A stretch of 64,000 bases of DNA from Adenophora triphylla var. japonica (GCA_022495995.1 JAFEMH010001485.1:1-64000), one strand, 5' to 3'; counted from the first letter of the stretch, positions 1 to 11,545 are shown. Notes: generated from the letters alone by a model not told the origin. A program made the numbers and translations.

Positions 1-785
1 AAGGGAAAAACTCTTATTTATCACGGATCTAAAGCGTATGTTATAGTAAGAATCTTGCCAAAAGAGAATGCTCTGACAGCGGGAAAACACTGCTGATTTC
101 TCAGTCTCGGCCCACATTGATTCTATTTTCTCGGCGTATGTTTCTCTCATCTTTATAACTTAGTTGTATAAGAGTTGCTTTACTTTTATGTTAGTTAGTA
201 TGTTAATGTATGTGGCATGCCAGAGACTTTCATGGTTATTTTTGGAATACAATCTTTGGTGCTCATAGCTTCCTAACTCAGGTTTGGGACATCTAAATTA
301 CATTCATTTGATTTTGTTTTGCTTAAATTATATAGTAACTACCTTCTCTAAATCTTCTTTTATTCTGAGTGTGGGGTAATAACCTTTAAATGTTGTCAAT
401 TTGGCTGAAGCATCCAATGGACCAGTGCGCTACGTATGGCAATTGACTTGGAGGCCGTGGGTATAAATGGAGTAAAATCTTATATTTGGTCAGTTTCTTC
501 TTAGTATTTATTACCTGAGTGTGGGGTAATAACCTTCAAATATTATCCATTCAGCTGTAATTTGGCTGATCACCGTGTGTATGTGTGTGCAAAATATATG
601 AGGGAACATATCTTTTATGTTTTCTGTTGACTTTGCTTACACAGATCATACCATTGTTTATCACACAAAGGTGTTCTTTGGTTTATTGTTTGCTATATAT
701 TGTGACATCTTGGTAATTTAAATATACTTCATTCTCAATGTTTTAATTTAGGTTTCCAATATAGTCACATATTTTGATACACCAT

Positions 786-870
786 TGCATGACGGGAACC
801 TATGGCGAAGGCAAAGAAGCTCTCTTGTAATCATATTTTCCATCTTTCTTGCTTGAGATCTTGGTATGGT
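786..870 (+). pseudogene. RING-H2 exon fragment, RIN2/RIN3-like E3 ligase
   Basis: The plus-strand reading from about 791 gives REPMAKAKKLSC, NHIFHLSC and LRSW. This is the central part of the RING-H2 finger of plant RIN2/RIN3 (RPM1-interacting, AMFR/gp78-like membrane ubiquitin ligases), where REPMAKAK is highly characteristic. Upstream, the codons that should hold the first zinc-binding cysteines have decayed and one is now TGA. The exon ends at a possible donor (TTG/GTATGG) near 867, and the rest of the finger is absent. The only ATG here is internal to the domain, so this is a captured non-functional exon. HRD1-type ligases have a similar finger but lack the REPMAKAK run. Confidence 0.75.
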
Positions 871-948
871 CTATTATTCATTTGTAATACAAGCTCCATG
901 ACTTTTGCAAACTTTTATTTACTTCCATTTTTGCAATTCGGCTTGCAG

Positions 949-1214
949 ACTTCTCTTAACTCTAAGACCATTCTGATGAATTTTGTCTTTGTCAAACGAG
1001 ATGGTAGGGATGCGAAGAGAAGACTTCCTGGAGATGTGAATTATGATCCAAAAACACTTTACTTGCCTCCTGATTTCATGAATGGTTTTAACGGTGGACA
1101 TGTAACCTTTTTATGGTTATTGTAGAGTTACCTTTGGTTTATTTGAAATATGAGTCATTGATGCCGCTGCATTTCTTGGACTTGTAGAGGCAATGGTGGG
1201 ATTTTAAAGCTTCC
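949..1214 (+). pseudogene. MSH6: MSH6 mismatch-repair gene fragment (two exons, one intron)
   Basis: The sequence after an acceptor GCTTGCAG (ends 948) encodes RDAKRRLPGDVNYD, PKTLYLPPDF and then GGH. After an 86-nt GT-AG intron (1102-1187) it resumes with RQWWDFKAS. This is the junction between the N-terminal region and the mismatch-recognition domain of plant MSH6 (normally a PGDV-YDP-TLY-PPDF block followed by GGQRQWWEFK). MSH6 pairs with MSH2 to recognise base mismatches. Here only about 60 codons remain, with no start, no ATPase domain and no downstream exons. The intron shows that genomic DNA, not cDNA, was captured. It follows the RIN2/3-like piece after only ~80 bp, an arrangement not expected of intact loci. 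Confidence 0.8.
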
Positions 1215-2640
1215 TTATGTAATTAATATACAAGTAGAGCCAATTGTGGTGTAAATCGATAAGCTCGACGTGGTTCTGGAGGAAAATGATGATGTAGATG
1301 CATCTCTGAGCACAAGCAAGTAACATGTACACTCTGATATGATGCTTTTTAGTGTTTTGTTGTAGATTTCATGTTCAAATTTTCCTTTCTCTGCATGCTT
1401 ACAATACACCATCACCTACAAGCGCTGCGATAGGTAGTGGCTACGGATTTGCGGATAAGGTTAGCCTTTTTCTTATCCTTTTCTTTTTCACTCATTTGCT
1501 CGACAAGTTTAGGCATCATGTTTCTTCCCTATTATACTTTAATTTAGAATGCATACTCCGTAACTGGTCGATGGCTACTTGTTATAGGGTGTTCAATAAT
1601 GACTGAAGCCATAAACAACCATCCTGCTGTACCAGCTTTTGAATTTATATGTTATGTAAGAGAGTAATGCATGGCATATTTCTCCGTTGGTCGTATGCTG
1701 TTGCAATGTTTTATATGGGTTACTGTGATAGTAGAGATTGTTCAATCTTGACCATCTTTACTTTTGTGGGTTTGGACAACCTATAGTCAGTTCAGGCTTT
1801 CTAAATTCTGCTTAGTTATTTTAAGTCTTATTTGTTTCATATTTATGTTCTGTAAATACCAGATTGCAGATGGAATGACAACTGTTGTTGATCTTTTTCC
1901 TGCTCATGATCACCATTCATGAACCTCTAAGGTACATGAATCTAGGACTTTCTCCACTCTGAGTAGCTGTGAAAGTCTATAAATAATTTTGAGATGTCAG
2001 GAATGTTCAATGAGTCTTGATCTTTTAGCTGGGAAGGAACTCAGGTTGTTGTCTGACATTCATTGTTAGAGAACATTCGTAGTCCAACCTCATTGATTAG
2101 TCTCCATCTACTGTCTTAGCTTTCTTTTTTATAGGAAATTATCTTTGCATTTACCATATTTTATTTACGCCCAGTCTATGGTGCACCGTCATAACTTTCA
2201 TGGCATCATTTGAGAATTATCCAAGTGGTTATGCTCTTAAAGCTTTGCACCGAGACATGTAACATCTCATTCGAGTGTGTGTATGTGTGATATAAATGTC
2301 CTACACATTCATTTATGTCATGGATTTGTGGTCCCACAATCCGAGATACAAGCAAAGAACCTGTTATAATCTCTTTGAAAGTGATCCCTTCTGCTTGAAG
2401 GTCTTAAAACTTATATATTTGTTGAATGAGTATGTTCAGCAGACTTAGAAATTATTTTGTTTGTTATTTTAAGGTGAATTTAATTGTTGAGAGCATCATA
2501 ATAACACAATCTTTAATGGTGACTAGCTCCAACTGAGCAGTGAGCATGTCTGATTCAACTTAAATTATTCGAGATGGAACAACCTTAGTAGGCTGAGTTC
2601 TGTTTATTTATTTATTAGTAACCATTGTTCCATGTACAGT

Positions 2641-2716
2641 GGTGTGCCGCAGTAGTCAGGAGGAGGATGGCACCAAGAACTTGGAGGTGCCCTGTGCTTG
2701 TAATGGCAGCCTTAAG
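2641..2716 (+). pseudogene. RING-CH (RINGv) zinc-finger exon fragment
   Basis: Between an acceptor (TGTACAG, ends 2640) and a donor (AAG/GTATTA at 2717) the frame reads VVCRSSQEEDG, then TKNLEVPCAC and NGSLK. This is the first half of the RING-CH/RINGv finger of plant MARCH-type membrane ubiquitin ligases, whose usual start is CRICQEED. The second cysteine of the opening pair is replaced by serine. The second half (the AHRKCVQRWCNEKG part) is not found downstream. It is the third captured fragment in the CACTA element. Confidence 0.7.
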
Positions 2717-3151
2717 GTATTATATTATCTGCATCTCATTTTATATCAAAAAAACCAAGAAGTTATAAGATCATGCTTAATTCCCACTTGCCCATAAACC
2801 GTCCTTGTCGGCCTGGATCAGCTGTAGCTTTTTTCATGACCAGTTCTTGAAGTGGCATGAATCATCAATTAGGGCTGTACTTCAAAATTTTGACTTAGAA
2901 TGGTACCCCAAAATCCATTTGGTGCAAGACATAGTACTTTCTAATCTCTCTAGTTTGTAGTGTAGTGGGGAAGTATTATCTCTAATTCTCAATCGTGTAC
3001 TATATATATATGTATGTATTAATACAGACACTAATCTCATGTGGGGTTTACTATGGAGGGGGAGGGGGGGTTGAGTGGTTGATCATGGGCGAACGAATGT
3101 TATCAATGTATTGGTAGACACTAATTATATACTTGTGTTTTTGGATGGCAG

Positions 3152-3308
3152 GTTCAATATTGCATGCATCCATGCCTTTCAGAATTCCCTTCTAATAGTT
3201 TCGACGAAGGTACACTTCAAAATGGAGTTACCATCAATGAAAGGCAGTCAACATGCATTGATTTCCCTTTGACCTGTGCCAAACCATCCCATGTTCTTTT
3301 ATGTTCAG
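3152..3308 (+). pseudogene. unidentified exon-like segment
   Basis: This segment is bounded by a plausible acceptor (GGATGGCAG, ends 3151) and donor (TCAG/GTAATA, 3309). One frame is open throughout and reads about 50 residues, including [25 protein letters not shown] and [11 protein letters not shown] do not recognise the protein. Its placement after three identified captured exons makes another captured exon the simplest reading. Further possible exon-like open stretches near 1256-1320 and 1400-1460 are too short to assign. Confidence 0.35.
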
Positions 3309-4189
3309 GTAATAATTTTTTTTCTGTAAGATTGTATTGTTGTTATGCATGTGTTTTGTTTTGTTCTTTTTTTTGGGGGGGGGGGAGGGGGCAGATGTCT
3401 TTTTTCTTTTGAAGATTATATCAACATACACTACTTCTGAATTTTATAATATGTGTAAAGCAGTCACACTTCAAATGTGAATACATTTTCTTTCTTTATA
3501 GACAAAGATAATGGGCATAAACAGTATATATACAATATACACACGCATACGCACACAAATCATTTATGTATTTACCTGCTTGACACCAATTATGGGACAT
3601 AGGGGGTATTCATATGTTTAGTTATAAAGATTTCAAATCATTAAATACCTCTACTGGGTTCCAATTGTGATCTTCTCAATGGATGTGTTCTATACAACTT
3701 AAACGCCTTTTGGGGTTGTGGCATATCAGTTCTTGATAAGCATAGCCATTGCAAGCGATATGTATGAATGACCAACATTGACAAGGTCCATTTCAGTTAT
3801 CTCAACTCACCTTTGTTCCATTCACTTCTTAGATTGATTTATAACTATTATTATTTGCCTTAACTAAGATCCTAATTCTATATATTTGAAATTTTTTATA
3901 GGAAGGTAGATATGATCGGAAGCATGAAGTTTATGAAGGTGATAGTTTTTGCATGTTGAAGCTAGCTAGGAAGATATTTGCATATGCTTTTGTTTGAATA
4001 TTAAAGCTAGCTAGTTAAAAATTATGTAGTTCTCATAGAATGACAATTTGTACCGAATACTATAATACGATAATGGATTTGGTATGTAGTTATTTGGATA
4101 TAAAATATTTGTAATTACAAATCTTTTGTTGAAACAATTGTTTTTGTTAAACTGAAATCTAATATCAGGTTATGATAAAAAAAAAAAAC

Positions 4190-4614
4190 AAAATCCATAT
4201 TTGTTGTTGTATATTGAACTTTTGCAACGAATTATTCTGTTGCTGTAAATAGCATCCTTTGCAACTTACTATCTTTTGCAACGACTTATGTTGTTGCTGT
4301 ACATACAATCTTTTGCAACGACTTTTATTGTTGCTGTAAATACTCTCTTTTGCGACGACTTATATTATTGTTATATAAATTATATTTTGCAACGACAGAT
4401 ATTTAGCAATGACAGATATTTAGCATCAACATTAGTCGTTGCTAAAATGTATATTTTTTTGCAACAACAAAAGTCATTGCAAAATCCTAAAGCTACGCCC
4501 ATTCCCGCAACAACCCTGCAACGACAAATGTCGTTGCAAAAAATAATTATTGCAACGATATGCTACTTTTTGCAACGATATTTGCTGTTGCAATAAATGG
4601 GTTTTCTTGTAGTG
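4190..4614. repeat. CACTA subterminal repeats and right terminus
   Basis: More than ten copies of a TTGCAACGAC-like motif occur in both orientations, several followed by TTGTTGCTGTA. They end at GGGTTTTCTTGTAGTG. Clustered short subterminal repeats next to a CACTA end are the transposase-binding region in this superfamily. Confidence 0.7.
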
Positions 4615-5528
4615 AATAGAGCCTAGAGGCTGGTTGATGAGCCATCGTAAGGCTGCCCCGGTCAAGGTGGAACCAAAGCCTCTACACAGGTAGGCTTCCT
4701 TGAATTGCAAAGGGATGTGTATCACGTCCATCTTTTCATGGTACAAGGCAATGTGCTCCAATGGATCGTTGTCCCATCATACTGCTTCATATGAGGAACG
4801 GTGAACTTTTTTTGGTATCACCATGTTGGCAATGGCTGGGCTGAAGCGTGACTCGTTATAACATGTTGGAGAAGCTTGATGGTATGGCAGGGTAATCCCA
4901 GGCATGTTCATCACCATCTCCCTTAATTCCTGCAACTGCCTATTCACTGTATTTCCTGCATTGGGGTTAGCAGCAGTGTAAAAGGTATTAAAATCAACAT
5001 GAGGGTTAACACTCCCTACTGGTCCTTGAATGGGTGTTGCAAATGTCGCTGCGATGGACTGGCCAGCTTCAGGATTGGTGACCACACTATTCTTGGCACT
5101 AACCATCGGTATGAATCCTACATTATCGGTCAACATTCCCGTATCCCTGTTGAAGCCGAGCCTCCTTGGTTGGATGGGGGAGAACATGTTGGAGCCCATG
5201 TTGGGACCTGCACTCTGGAACCCAGGCGGTACATCTTGGTGCGTTCCGGATGACCCAGATTGGAGAGCGGATACTTCACGTTGCAACCTGGTAACATTGT
5301 TCATTAGCATGGTGGAAGTATCAGTTTGCAGCATCACCTGGCATCTCAACTCAGCCATTGTATCCGTCAAGCTGGATAGGACATCCACTGGAATCCTTTG
5401 CGTAGGTGCACCTGAGGATCCCCCCTGACCATGGTCGTGCTGGATGTGGGACCAACATTTTGGCCCAACATCATCATTTCATCGGTGGTTCCCACTGAAG
5501 TCGTAGTGGATGACATTTCGGTAGACAT
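4615..5528 (-). pseudogene. Ty3/gypsy gag fragment (element 1)
   Basis: On the minus strand gag begins at an ATG (5528-5526; MSTEMSS...). It runs through a linker rich in Gly, Asn and Met and into the conserved capsid-type core (EHIALYHEKM, GSTLTGAALRWL, NQPLGSI), the Retrotrans_gag family. The frame is broken near 5430 (a run of six G) and again near 4785. The 3' side is cut at 4614 by the CACTA insertion, so the rest of the polyprotein is lost. A primer-binding-site-like sequence and an LTR lie just upstream (5567 rightwards), which supports this being the 5' part of a minus-strand element. Confidence 0.7.
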
Positions 5529-5564
5529 CTTGAGTATTTTCAGTTAATCAAAAGACCAATGATT

Positions 5565-6138
5565 CCCAGGAGACGGCGCCCAAACTATCTTGGTCAATTC
5601 AAGCAATTCAACTTCCAAGGGAAAATTGGGTACAATGGAATAGAATAACGTAAATTCAAGATGTAGGGACAAGATATTTAACGAGGAAAGCCCTTGAACA
5701 AATTGTTCGCCGGCATAAAACCTCGGAACAATGGAATTTTATTAGTATCGTGATGATGGAGAGCCAATTGAAGTGTAAGTACAAAGAATGTTCGTAAAAA
5801 GCATATGTGTGTGTGTGTATACATGTGTTTGCTATTGAAATACAAATGGTGATAATGGTAGCAACTAAGTAAATGCAATCCCTCAACATGCGCCTAGAAT
5901 CTCGCAGGAGGTTAATGACGATGTCAACATATCCGATTCTTGAATGAATGTTGTTGAAGACTCTATTTGACTTGGTCTATAAAGCTCGCAGAACTCCAGA
6001 AAACGGTTCCTACAATGTCGCCATTCAGTAATTCTGGACAAAGCGGATAGTCCATCGAGTTGTACTGCCAAGTTGTTACCACAAGATGAGGTATCAAGAT
6101 GTAACATCTTGCTGTAGATTTTCAACCCTGAACATTAA
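5565..6138 (-). repeat. 5' LTR remnant and primer-binding site of Ty3 element 1
   Basis: Read on the minus strand, the sequence next to gag is TTTGGGCGCCGTCTCCTGGG (5564-5583). It resembles the TGGCGCCGTC-type primer site, complementary to a tRNA 3' end, that follows the 5' LTR of many plant Ty3 elements. About 550 bp of non-coding DNA to the right, including a GT-rich microsatellite (5808-5830), would be LTR sequence. It ends abruptly at 6138 where a different repeat begins. No second LTR is available to fix the outer boundary. Confidence 0.5.
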
Positions 6139-6751
6139 GGATTTACGTCCACTACCAAGATGGTTAGTCTTGGATTTTCTAAATGCTAGATTTGTATTAG
6201 ATTATGAGAGATTACAAGATTACAAGTAACAAACTCAAATCTAAAATCTTATCAATGAAAGCAAATCCTAGACTATAACCGATGTTTCTCAAATGATATA
6301 ATCTATGAGATTAATCAAGTGAGGTGTGTGTGTGTTCGACAAGATTTAAGGCTCTTTAAATCTGTATGATATAGAGCTCAAGAAATCTTGGGTGTTACAA
6401 GGCTTGAATTTCTGGGCTGGAGATTTTGTTCTTGAAAAGTGAAGGTAGAAGATGAAGATTCAAAAGAATTGAAAATTATGAGAAATAATCTTCAAAGCTT
6501 CAAAGGACTCTTTTCTCAATTTTCTCAAGCAATATTCAAATGATGAAGAATGGGGTATTTATACCCAAGCACCAAAAAGTAGTCGTTATGGTACAGTTGT
6601 GCAAGTACAGTGCTGGTGCGGTCTGATTGGTCCACGTGTCCACTTTTGTCCTTTTGTTCAGAAGTTGCAGATAAGGGTGATCAGACCCTCACTGACTTTA
6701 AGGAATGAAGGACATCTGTCACCTTTTCAAAATCTTTCTAGAATATGACCG
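6139..6751 (-). repeat. truncated LTR copy of the same family as 6752-8217
   Basis: This segment matches 7142-7755 almost base for base (start CTACCAAGATGG; TATA-like TATTTATA at 6556 versus 7559; end GAATATGAC). It therefore looks like part of a second LTR of the same family into which the element whose LTR ends at 6752 inserted. Homology stops at GAATATGAC on the right because of that insertion, and at 6139 on the left at the junction with the element 1 LTR. Confidence 0.6.
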
Positions 6752-8217
6752 TGTTGGTCCCAAAGGTGGCAACAAGGGTGAAAAATAGCTAGAGGGGGGG
6801 TTGAAGAGTTGTTATAAATTTTTCTACCCCTTTTTGAAAACTAATCCGCTTGCTTACAAAATTGCCTTGCAGTGTATCAAAACCGCAAGTGAAGTTTGCA
6901 AAATGCTCATCAGAATTTCATTAAGTTTAAGAGCGTGCGGTTTTTAATCAGAGTGGTTTTATAGAGCGGTTTATAAAACAGTAAAATGAGGTTTGACAAG
7001 ATTAACTATAAACACAATTCACAAATCTGGATAACCTAAATAAGATCAAACAGATAAAGACAAATTAGATTGTTTGATGAACAGTAAAGAGAAATGCAGA
7101 AATTAAAGAACACAATAATTGGAGTGGTTCAATCGTAAATGATCTACGTCTACTACCAAGATGGTTAGTCTTGGATTTTCCAAATGCTAGATTTGTATTA
7201 GATTATGAGAGAGATTACAAGATTACAAGTAACAAACTCAAATCTAAAATCTTATCAATGAAAGCAAATTCTAGACTATTACCGATGTTTCTCAAATTAT
7301 ATAATCTATATGATTAATCAAGTGAGGTGTGTGTGTGATAAACAAGATTCAAGGCTCTTTAAATCTCTATGATATAGAGCTCAAGAAATCTTGGGTGTTA
7401 TAAGACTTGAATTTCTTGGCTGGGAAATTTGTTCTTGAAGGATGAAGGTTGAAGATGAAGATTCAAAGGAATATAAAATTCTGGGAAATAATCTTCAGAT
7501 CTTCAAAGGACTCTTTTCTCAATTTTCTCAAGCAATCTTCAAATGATGAAGAATGGGGTATTTATACCCAAACACCAAAAAGTAGCCGTTATGATGCAGA
7601 TGTGCAAGTACAGTGCTGGTGCGGTCTGATTGGTCCACGTGTCCACTTTTGTCCTTTTGTATGGAAGTTGTAGATAAGGCTGATCAGACCTCAGCTGACT
7701 TTAAGGAATGAAGGACATCTGCCACCTTTTCAAAATCCTTCTAGAATATGACTGTTATTCACGTGATGTGATTTTGTGGTTGACTTAATTTTGCTGACGT
7801 GGATTCCAACAGTCAAAAGTGATCCAATTCTTCAAGTCTTCAATCACTGGATGCGGTTGGTGAAGTGCGGTTTTAAGGCGTGCGGTTTCACCAACAGGGT
7901 TTCTGTTGCAGTCTTCAAAGTGTAGTTTCAAGATGAGAACCACATAAGCGGTTTGGATTGTGTGGTTTCATAGATGCGGTCACTTGAACTGCAGTTTTGC
8001 AGGTCTTCAAAACCTCTTGACTTGAAACCTCTTGTCCAATGAATTTGTGCCAGTCTTCAAGCCTAAATAAACCTATTCTATAAAATTGACTTGTACTAAA
8101 AAATTAAAGTCTAAGTTTCATTAAAAATGGGCTTAAAGTCCAAAAAATAGAGATGAGGTTATGGTATCAATCAAATTAAAGCTAAAGCTAGGAGGGTTAA
8201 AGTATACATACCCAACA
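6752..8217 (-). repeat. LTR of a minus-strand LTR retrotransposon
   Basis: On the minus strand this 1466-bp segment begins TGTTGGGTAT (8217) and ends GGGACCAACA (6752), giving the TG...CA ends and short TGTTGG/CCAACA inverted termini of an LTR. Just outside the start lies a purine tract (AAATAGGGGGTGAT, about 8218-8232), which marks it as the 3' LTR. A minus-strand TATA box (TATAAATA, 7559-7566) fits a U3 promoter. GCGGTTT-type short motifs recur in it and in the body to the right. The body continues beyond the CACTA insertion at 8277-10285. Confidence 0.65.
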
Positions 8218-8276
8218 ATCACCCCCTATTTGATTGATGTCATTACCTACTATAACAAAGGCAAACATTGTCCTCG

Positions 8277-10285
8277 CACTACAAGGAATAACAACATTAG
8301 GGTCGGCCAAATGTCGTCCCAAATATCCATTTTCCCGTCCTTAATACTATTAGGGACGGTATATAGGACGGCATTACGGGGTCCTAATTAACATGCGTCC
8401 TAAATACTTTAGGGACCCCGTCACCGTCCCTGTAAGTTTTTAAAGACGGGAAATGCCCGTCCCTAATAATATTTATTATTAAATAAAAATTTATTATTTA
8501 TTTTTTGCGGGAAAAATTTGGCGGCAAAAAAAATTTTGGCGGGTCAATTTTGGAGGCAAAACATATTGGCGGGTAATAATTAGGGACCTAGTCCCCGTCC
8601 CAAATGTCATTTTGGATTAATTAAAATGTCGCCCAAAAAGTCAAAATCTAAAATATTTATCATTCAATAACTAATAATATTTCCTAATTTACAAGATCCA
8701 AATACATAAATAAACGCACACAAACTCATGCATACGACAACACCAAAATCAAGTATATAAACCAAAGATAATCAACTACATCATCCAAATAAAGTCATCA
8801 ATTAACCAAAACAAAATTAGATTCTTTAGAAGTAGTTCGAATCTCTATTTGAAATAATTTGACTAAATAAGTTTCTAACTAGTTCTAATCATCTAAATTG
8901 CAAATGATGCAGTCAAACAAAGTATTTTTCAAAAAATTGCCTCTTCATCATATCATTCCTTGATCGAGCTCTTCATGTAAACCAATATGCAACTATTAAG
9001 TAATGAAACCTGTAAAAATAAAAATATTACGTTAACGAAGAAATAACTAACCACAATGACATATCTGAATATATTTTTGAGCAAGTGACATATGAGATAA
9101 AGAGACAATGGTGGTAAAACTGAGCAGTGATTGTGTTCGTGATCATGAACAATAAACATTCCATTTTAAGTGCAGCAACATTTTGGAGATTATTTTCACT
9201 TGGGTGGGGGTGGGGGTGGGGTGTACACGGGCAAGGATTAAGGGTTCATCAAAACAGTGAGTAAATCACTGATAAAACCATGTGAAAATCATCAGCTTTT
9301 GATAGACTGTAAACCAATAGGTGAGCATGTATAAGAGCCCAACGCCAAGTATTTTCTTTTTAATCATCTGAGTTCAGATAAACTCTCATACATTAAGGTC
9401 AGTCGTGAAGCAAAACAGAGATATGCCACAAATATTTGTAATCCCATAGTTATTTCAATACCACTAAAGAGTTCCAAACAATGTAAAAGAAATTAATTAA
9501 AAAAGAAACTACATGGGAATAGGACCAACCATAAATTTGCATCTGCTCACCAACACTCACGTACACACAGTAGTATCTAGGAGGCCAAAACATGGTCGAA
9601 AATTTAATTTCCCTTCAAAGGTCCTCTTGTTATATTTCGCCATGTGAGATATCATAACTATTATAGATAGCTTGCGCAAAGACAGCACAGTATTTCAAAT
9701 AAAGTTAATGGAAAGTACATACACTGATTGTACCTGGGTTGTATAGATAATCGACAAAACGTCGGAGGAATCGTTCTCGCCTGGAAATAAGAAAACCGAA
9801 TTTAAGGTACCTATAATAGCAAATATCCCGATTATGCTTCAAAATTGAAGAATTGAAAAAATAATCTGAAGAATACAAACTGAAATTGATCGCCGAACCG
9901 ACAAATCGTGATTGATTTTAGGGTTTACGTCGGTTGATTTGCTAGAGGGAGAGAAAGAGGGAGTAGCGCCAAGCGTTGCAGAGGAGAACCGACGAACCGT
10001 GGTTGATTCTAGGGTTTACGACGGTTGTTTGCAGAGGGAGAGAAAGAGAGGGAGTAGCGCCAAGCGTGAAGAGCGCCGGGAGAACTGGAAGAGGGGCAAA
10101 GGGTTTTTTTCTTTCCTTTTCCGTTTGTTTTTTGTTTTTTTTTTCAGCGTAGTGAAAAACAGGACGCTCAACCGTGGACCCAAATAAAAAATCAAAATTG
10201 GATGTCTTATTAAGTAGATAATAGGGACAAGTAATTTATTCCGACCCAAAAAATGATGTCCCTAAAAATGACTTTTTTTGTAGTG
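8277..10285. mobile_element. complete non-autonomous CACTA element (2.0 kb)
   Basis: The element starts CACTACAAGGAATAACA and ends TTTTTTTGTAGTG, so both termini read CACTACAA inward. It is flanked by the 3-bp direct duplication TCG (8274-8276 and 10286-10288), as expected for CACTA. The subterminal regions hold GGGACGG/CCGTCCC-type short repeats. No transposase-like ORF is visible. Internal features are a ~110-bp direct duplication (about 9910-10065, with GGGAGTAGCGCCAAGCG twice) and a G-rich run (9197-9222). It interrupts the minus-strand LTR element around it. Confidence 0.85.
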
Positions 10286-11260
10286 TCGGTAAAAACATGT
10301 CCATAAGAATTAACATGGTAAGTCATGTCCCAAGTCAATGCACACACTAGCCTAAGTTATAGATTTCTATACTATTGAAAGATGAAAACTTACAAGTTGA
10401 AAGTATCGAAATGCATTCAGTGCATACATAAAAAAAAATATGAGTTTTAGTTTATGTATGCGGTTTAAACTGAATGTTTAAACTTCAATTTCAAAATATG
10501 ATTTTTAAGTTTAAGTATATGAATGAGGTTTAAACCAATACGGTTTCATTGTTCTACAAACAAGCAGTTTGAATGAACAAGATTTTTGGAATCAACCATG
10601 ATGCAATTTTCATTACTACCTTATAAGAGGTTTCAGATTTACAAGTAAAAGGTAGGAAAGAAAATTACAATATTGCAAAAAAAAAAAACCTAAGCAAAAA
10701 GAGTTAGACAAAAAAAAAATTACAATGAGAGTGCGATCTAACTAAGGATCCACCTAATTATCTAAATTCATGAAATTTGGTGCAGGCGGTCCATCCACGA
10801 TATGATCAGAAACATGCGGTCCGTTGAAGTTGAAGGCAGATATTCAGCTCTCAAAGTCCTTCTTAGCCTTCTGACCTCTTCAACGGTTCTCTGTTGTGCG
10901 GTTTCCAAATTTCTCAGGGAATTAGATGCGGTTTGAAGCCTGGTGTTGTTGGAGCCAACTGCTCTGCAACTTGCTTCAATGTGCTCCTTCAGTTCATCTA
11001 CCTTGGATGCATTTTCATCCCGATTTTTATTTACTTCTTCAATTTGAGTATGGAAGGAGGAATTGAGAGAGTTGAAGAATGTATGGATTTGATCCTGGAT
11101 GGCTTTAGTAGTTGAGGTTTGGGCTTTTTGAAGATTTGATTCCATCTTAACAATACTCCCCCTCAAGCTATTATCTAGCTCTTGAAGTTTGAGGCTGAGT
11201 TTGTTATTGAAGCCTTCCTTCAGCTCATCCAGGGCATGTCGCCAAACCTTTTTCAATTAG
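10286..11260 (-). pseudogene. internal region of the minus-strand LTR element, with coiled-coil ORF
   Basis: The minus-strand ORF 11256-10768 encodes 162 residues with heptad-like spacing (KLSLKLQELDNSLRGS, EVNKNRDENASKVDELKEH, TVEEVRRLRRTLRAE) and a cluster of Ser, Thr and Gln. This suggests a long coiled coil. I do not recognise the family, and it has no zinc knuckle or catalytic motif. It lies in the body of the element whose 3' LTR is 6752-8217, so it may be a gag-like or accessory protein of a non-autonomous element. The upstream end is cut at about 11260 by the junction with the next Ty3 element, so the true start is unknown. Confidence 0.4.
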
Positions 11261-11352
11261 GGCATGGCATTTTTCTAAGCATTTTCAATTTTAATTTCCA
11301 TTTCATTTTTGCTCACCTCACATGGAGATGTTGGCCTTTTCCAAACATTTCG

Positions 11353-11545
11353 CTTGATCTCACGTGGAGATGTGGCTGGGCGTATTCCTAGCATTCCATT
11401 TTGCATCTCGCGTAGAGATATGGCTAGGCGTATTCCCAGCATTCCATTTGCATCTCGCATGGAGATATGGCTGGGCGTATTCCTAGCATTCCATTTGCAT
11501 CTCGCGTGGAGATGTGTTTGGGTGTATTCCCAACATTCCGGACCT
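11353..11545. repeat. 47-bp tandem repeat, four units
   Basis: Four head-to-tail units of about 47 bp carry the shared core ATCTCGCGTGGAGAT and GGGCGTATTCCTAGCATTCC, with a degenerate half unit before them. They lie downstream of the integrase of Ty3 element 2. Tat-lineage elements often have tandem repeats in this 3' untranslated position. Confidence 0.75.

Larger units (their letters stand above)
1..4614. mobile_element. CACTA transposon, right part, with captured host-gene fragments
   Basis: The right terminus is CTTGTAGTG ending at 4614, which reads CACTACAAG inward on the minus strand, the CACTA (En/Spm) signature. It is preceded by about 400 bp of subterminal repeats. The next three bases (AAT) would be the 3-bp target duplication, but the left end lies outside the window, so this cannot be confirmed. 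Upstream of the subterminal repeats are exon-like pieces of at least three unrelated plant genes, all on the plus strand and with splice sites still in place. This is the known Tpn1/Tgm-Express style of CACTA gene capture. No transposase is visible. The stretch 1-780 holds nothing recognised except a ~34-bp direct repeat (GAGTGTGGGGTAATAACCTT at about 367 and 516). The fragments could instead pre-date a smaller CACTA, but no left CACTA end is seen in 1-4190. Confidence 0.7.

Noticed and set aside
802..1125. A 107-residue open frame beginning MAKAKKLSCNHIF
   Set aside because: It fuses a RING-H2 exon piece, intron sequence and an MSH6 exon piece. The ATG lies inside the finger, so it is not a gene start.
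3990..4020. Helitron 3' end (CTAGCTAGTT) bordering the captured gene fragments
   Set aside because: There is no proper hairpin ~10 nt upstream and no matching TC start, whereas a good CACTA terminus with subterminal repeats follows at 4614.
9912..10187. 91-residue frame in the small CACTA
   Set aside because: It is explained by the ~110-bp direct duplication and purine-rich composition, with no similarity to transposase.
11353..11545. Short direct repeats that might suggest a CRISPR-like array
   Set aside because: Units are contiguous ~47-bp tandem copies with no unique spacers, in a plant retrotransposon 3' region.
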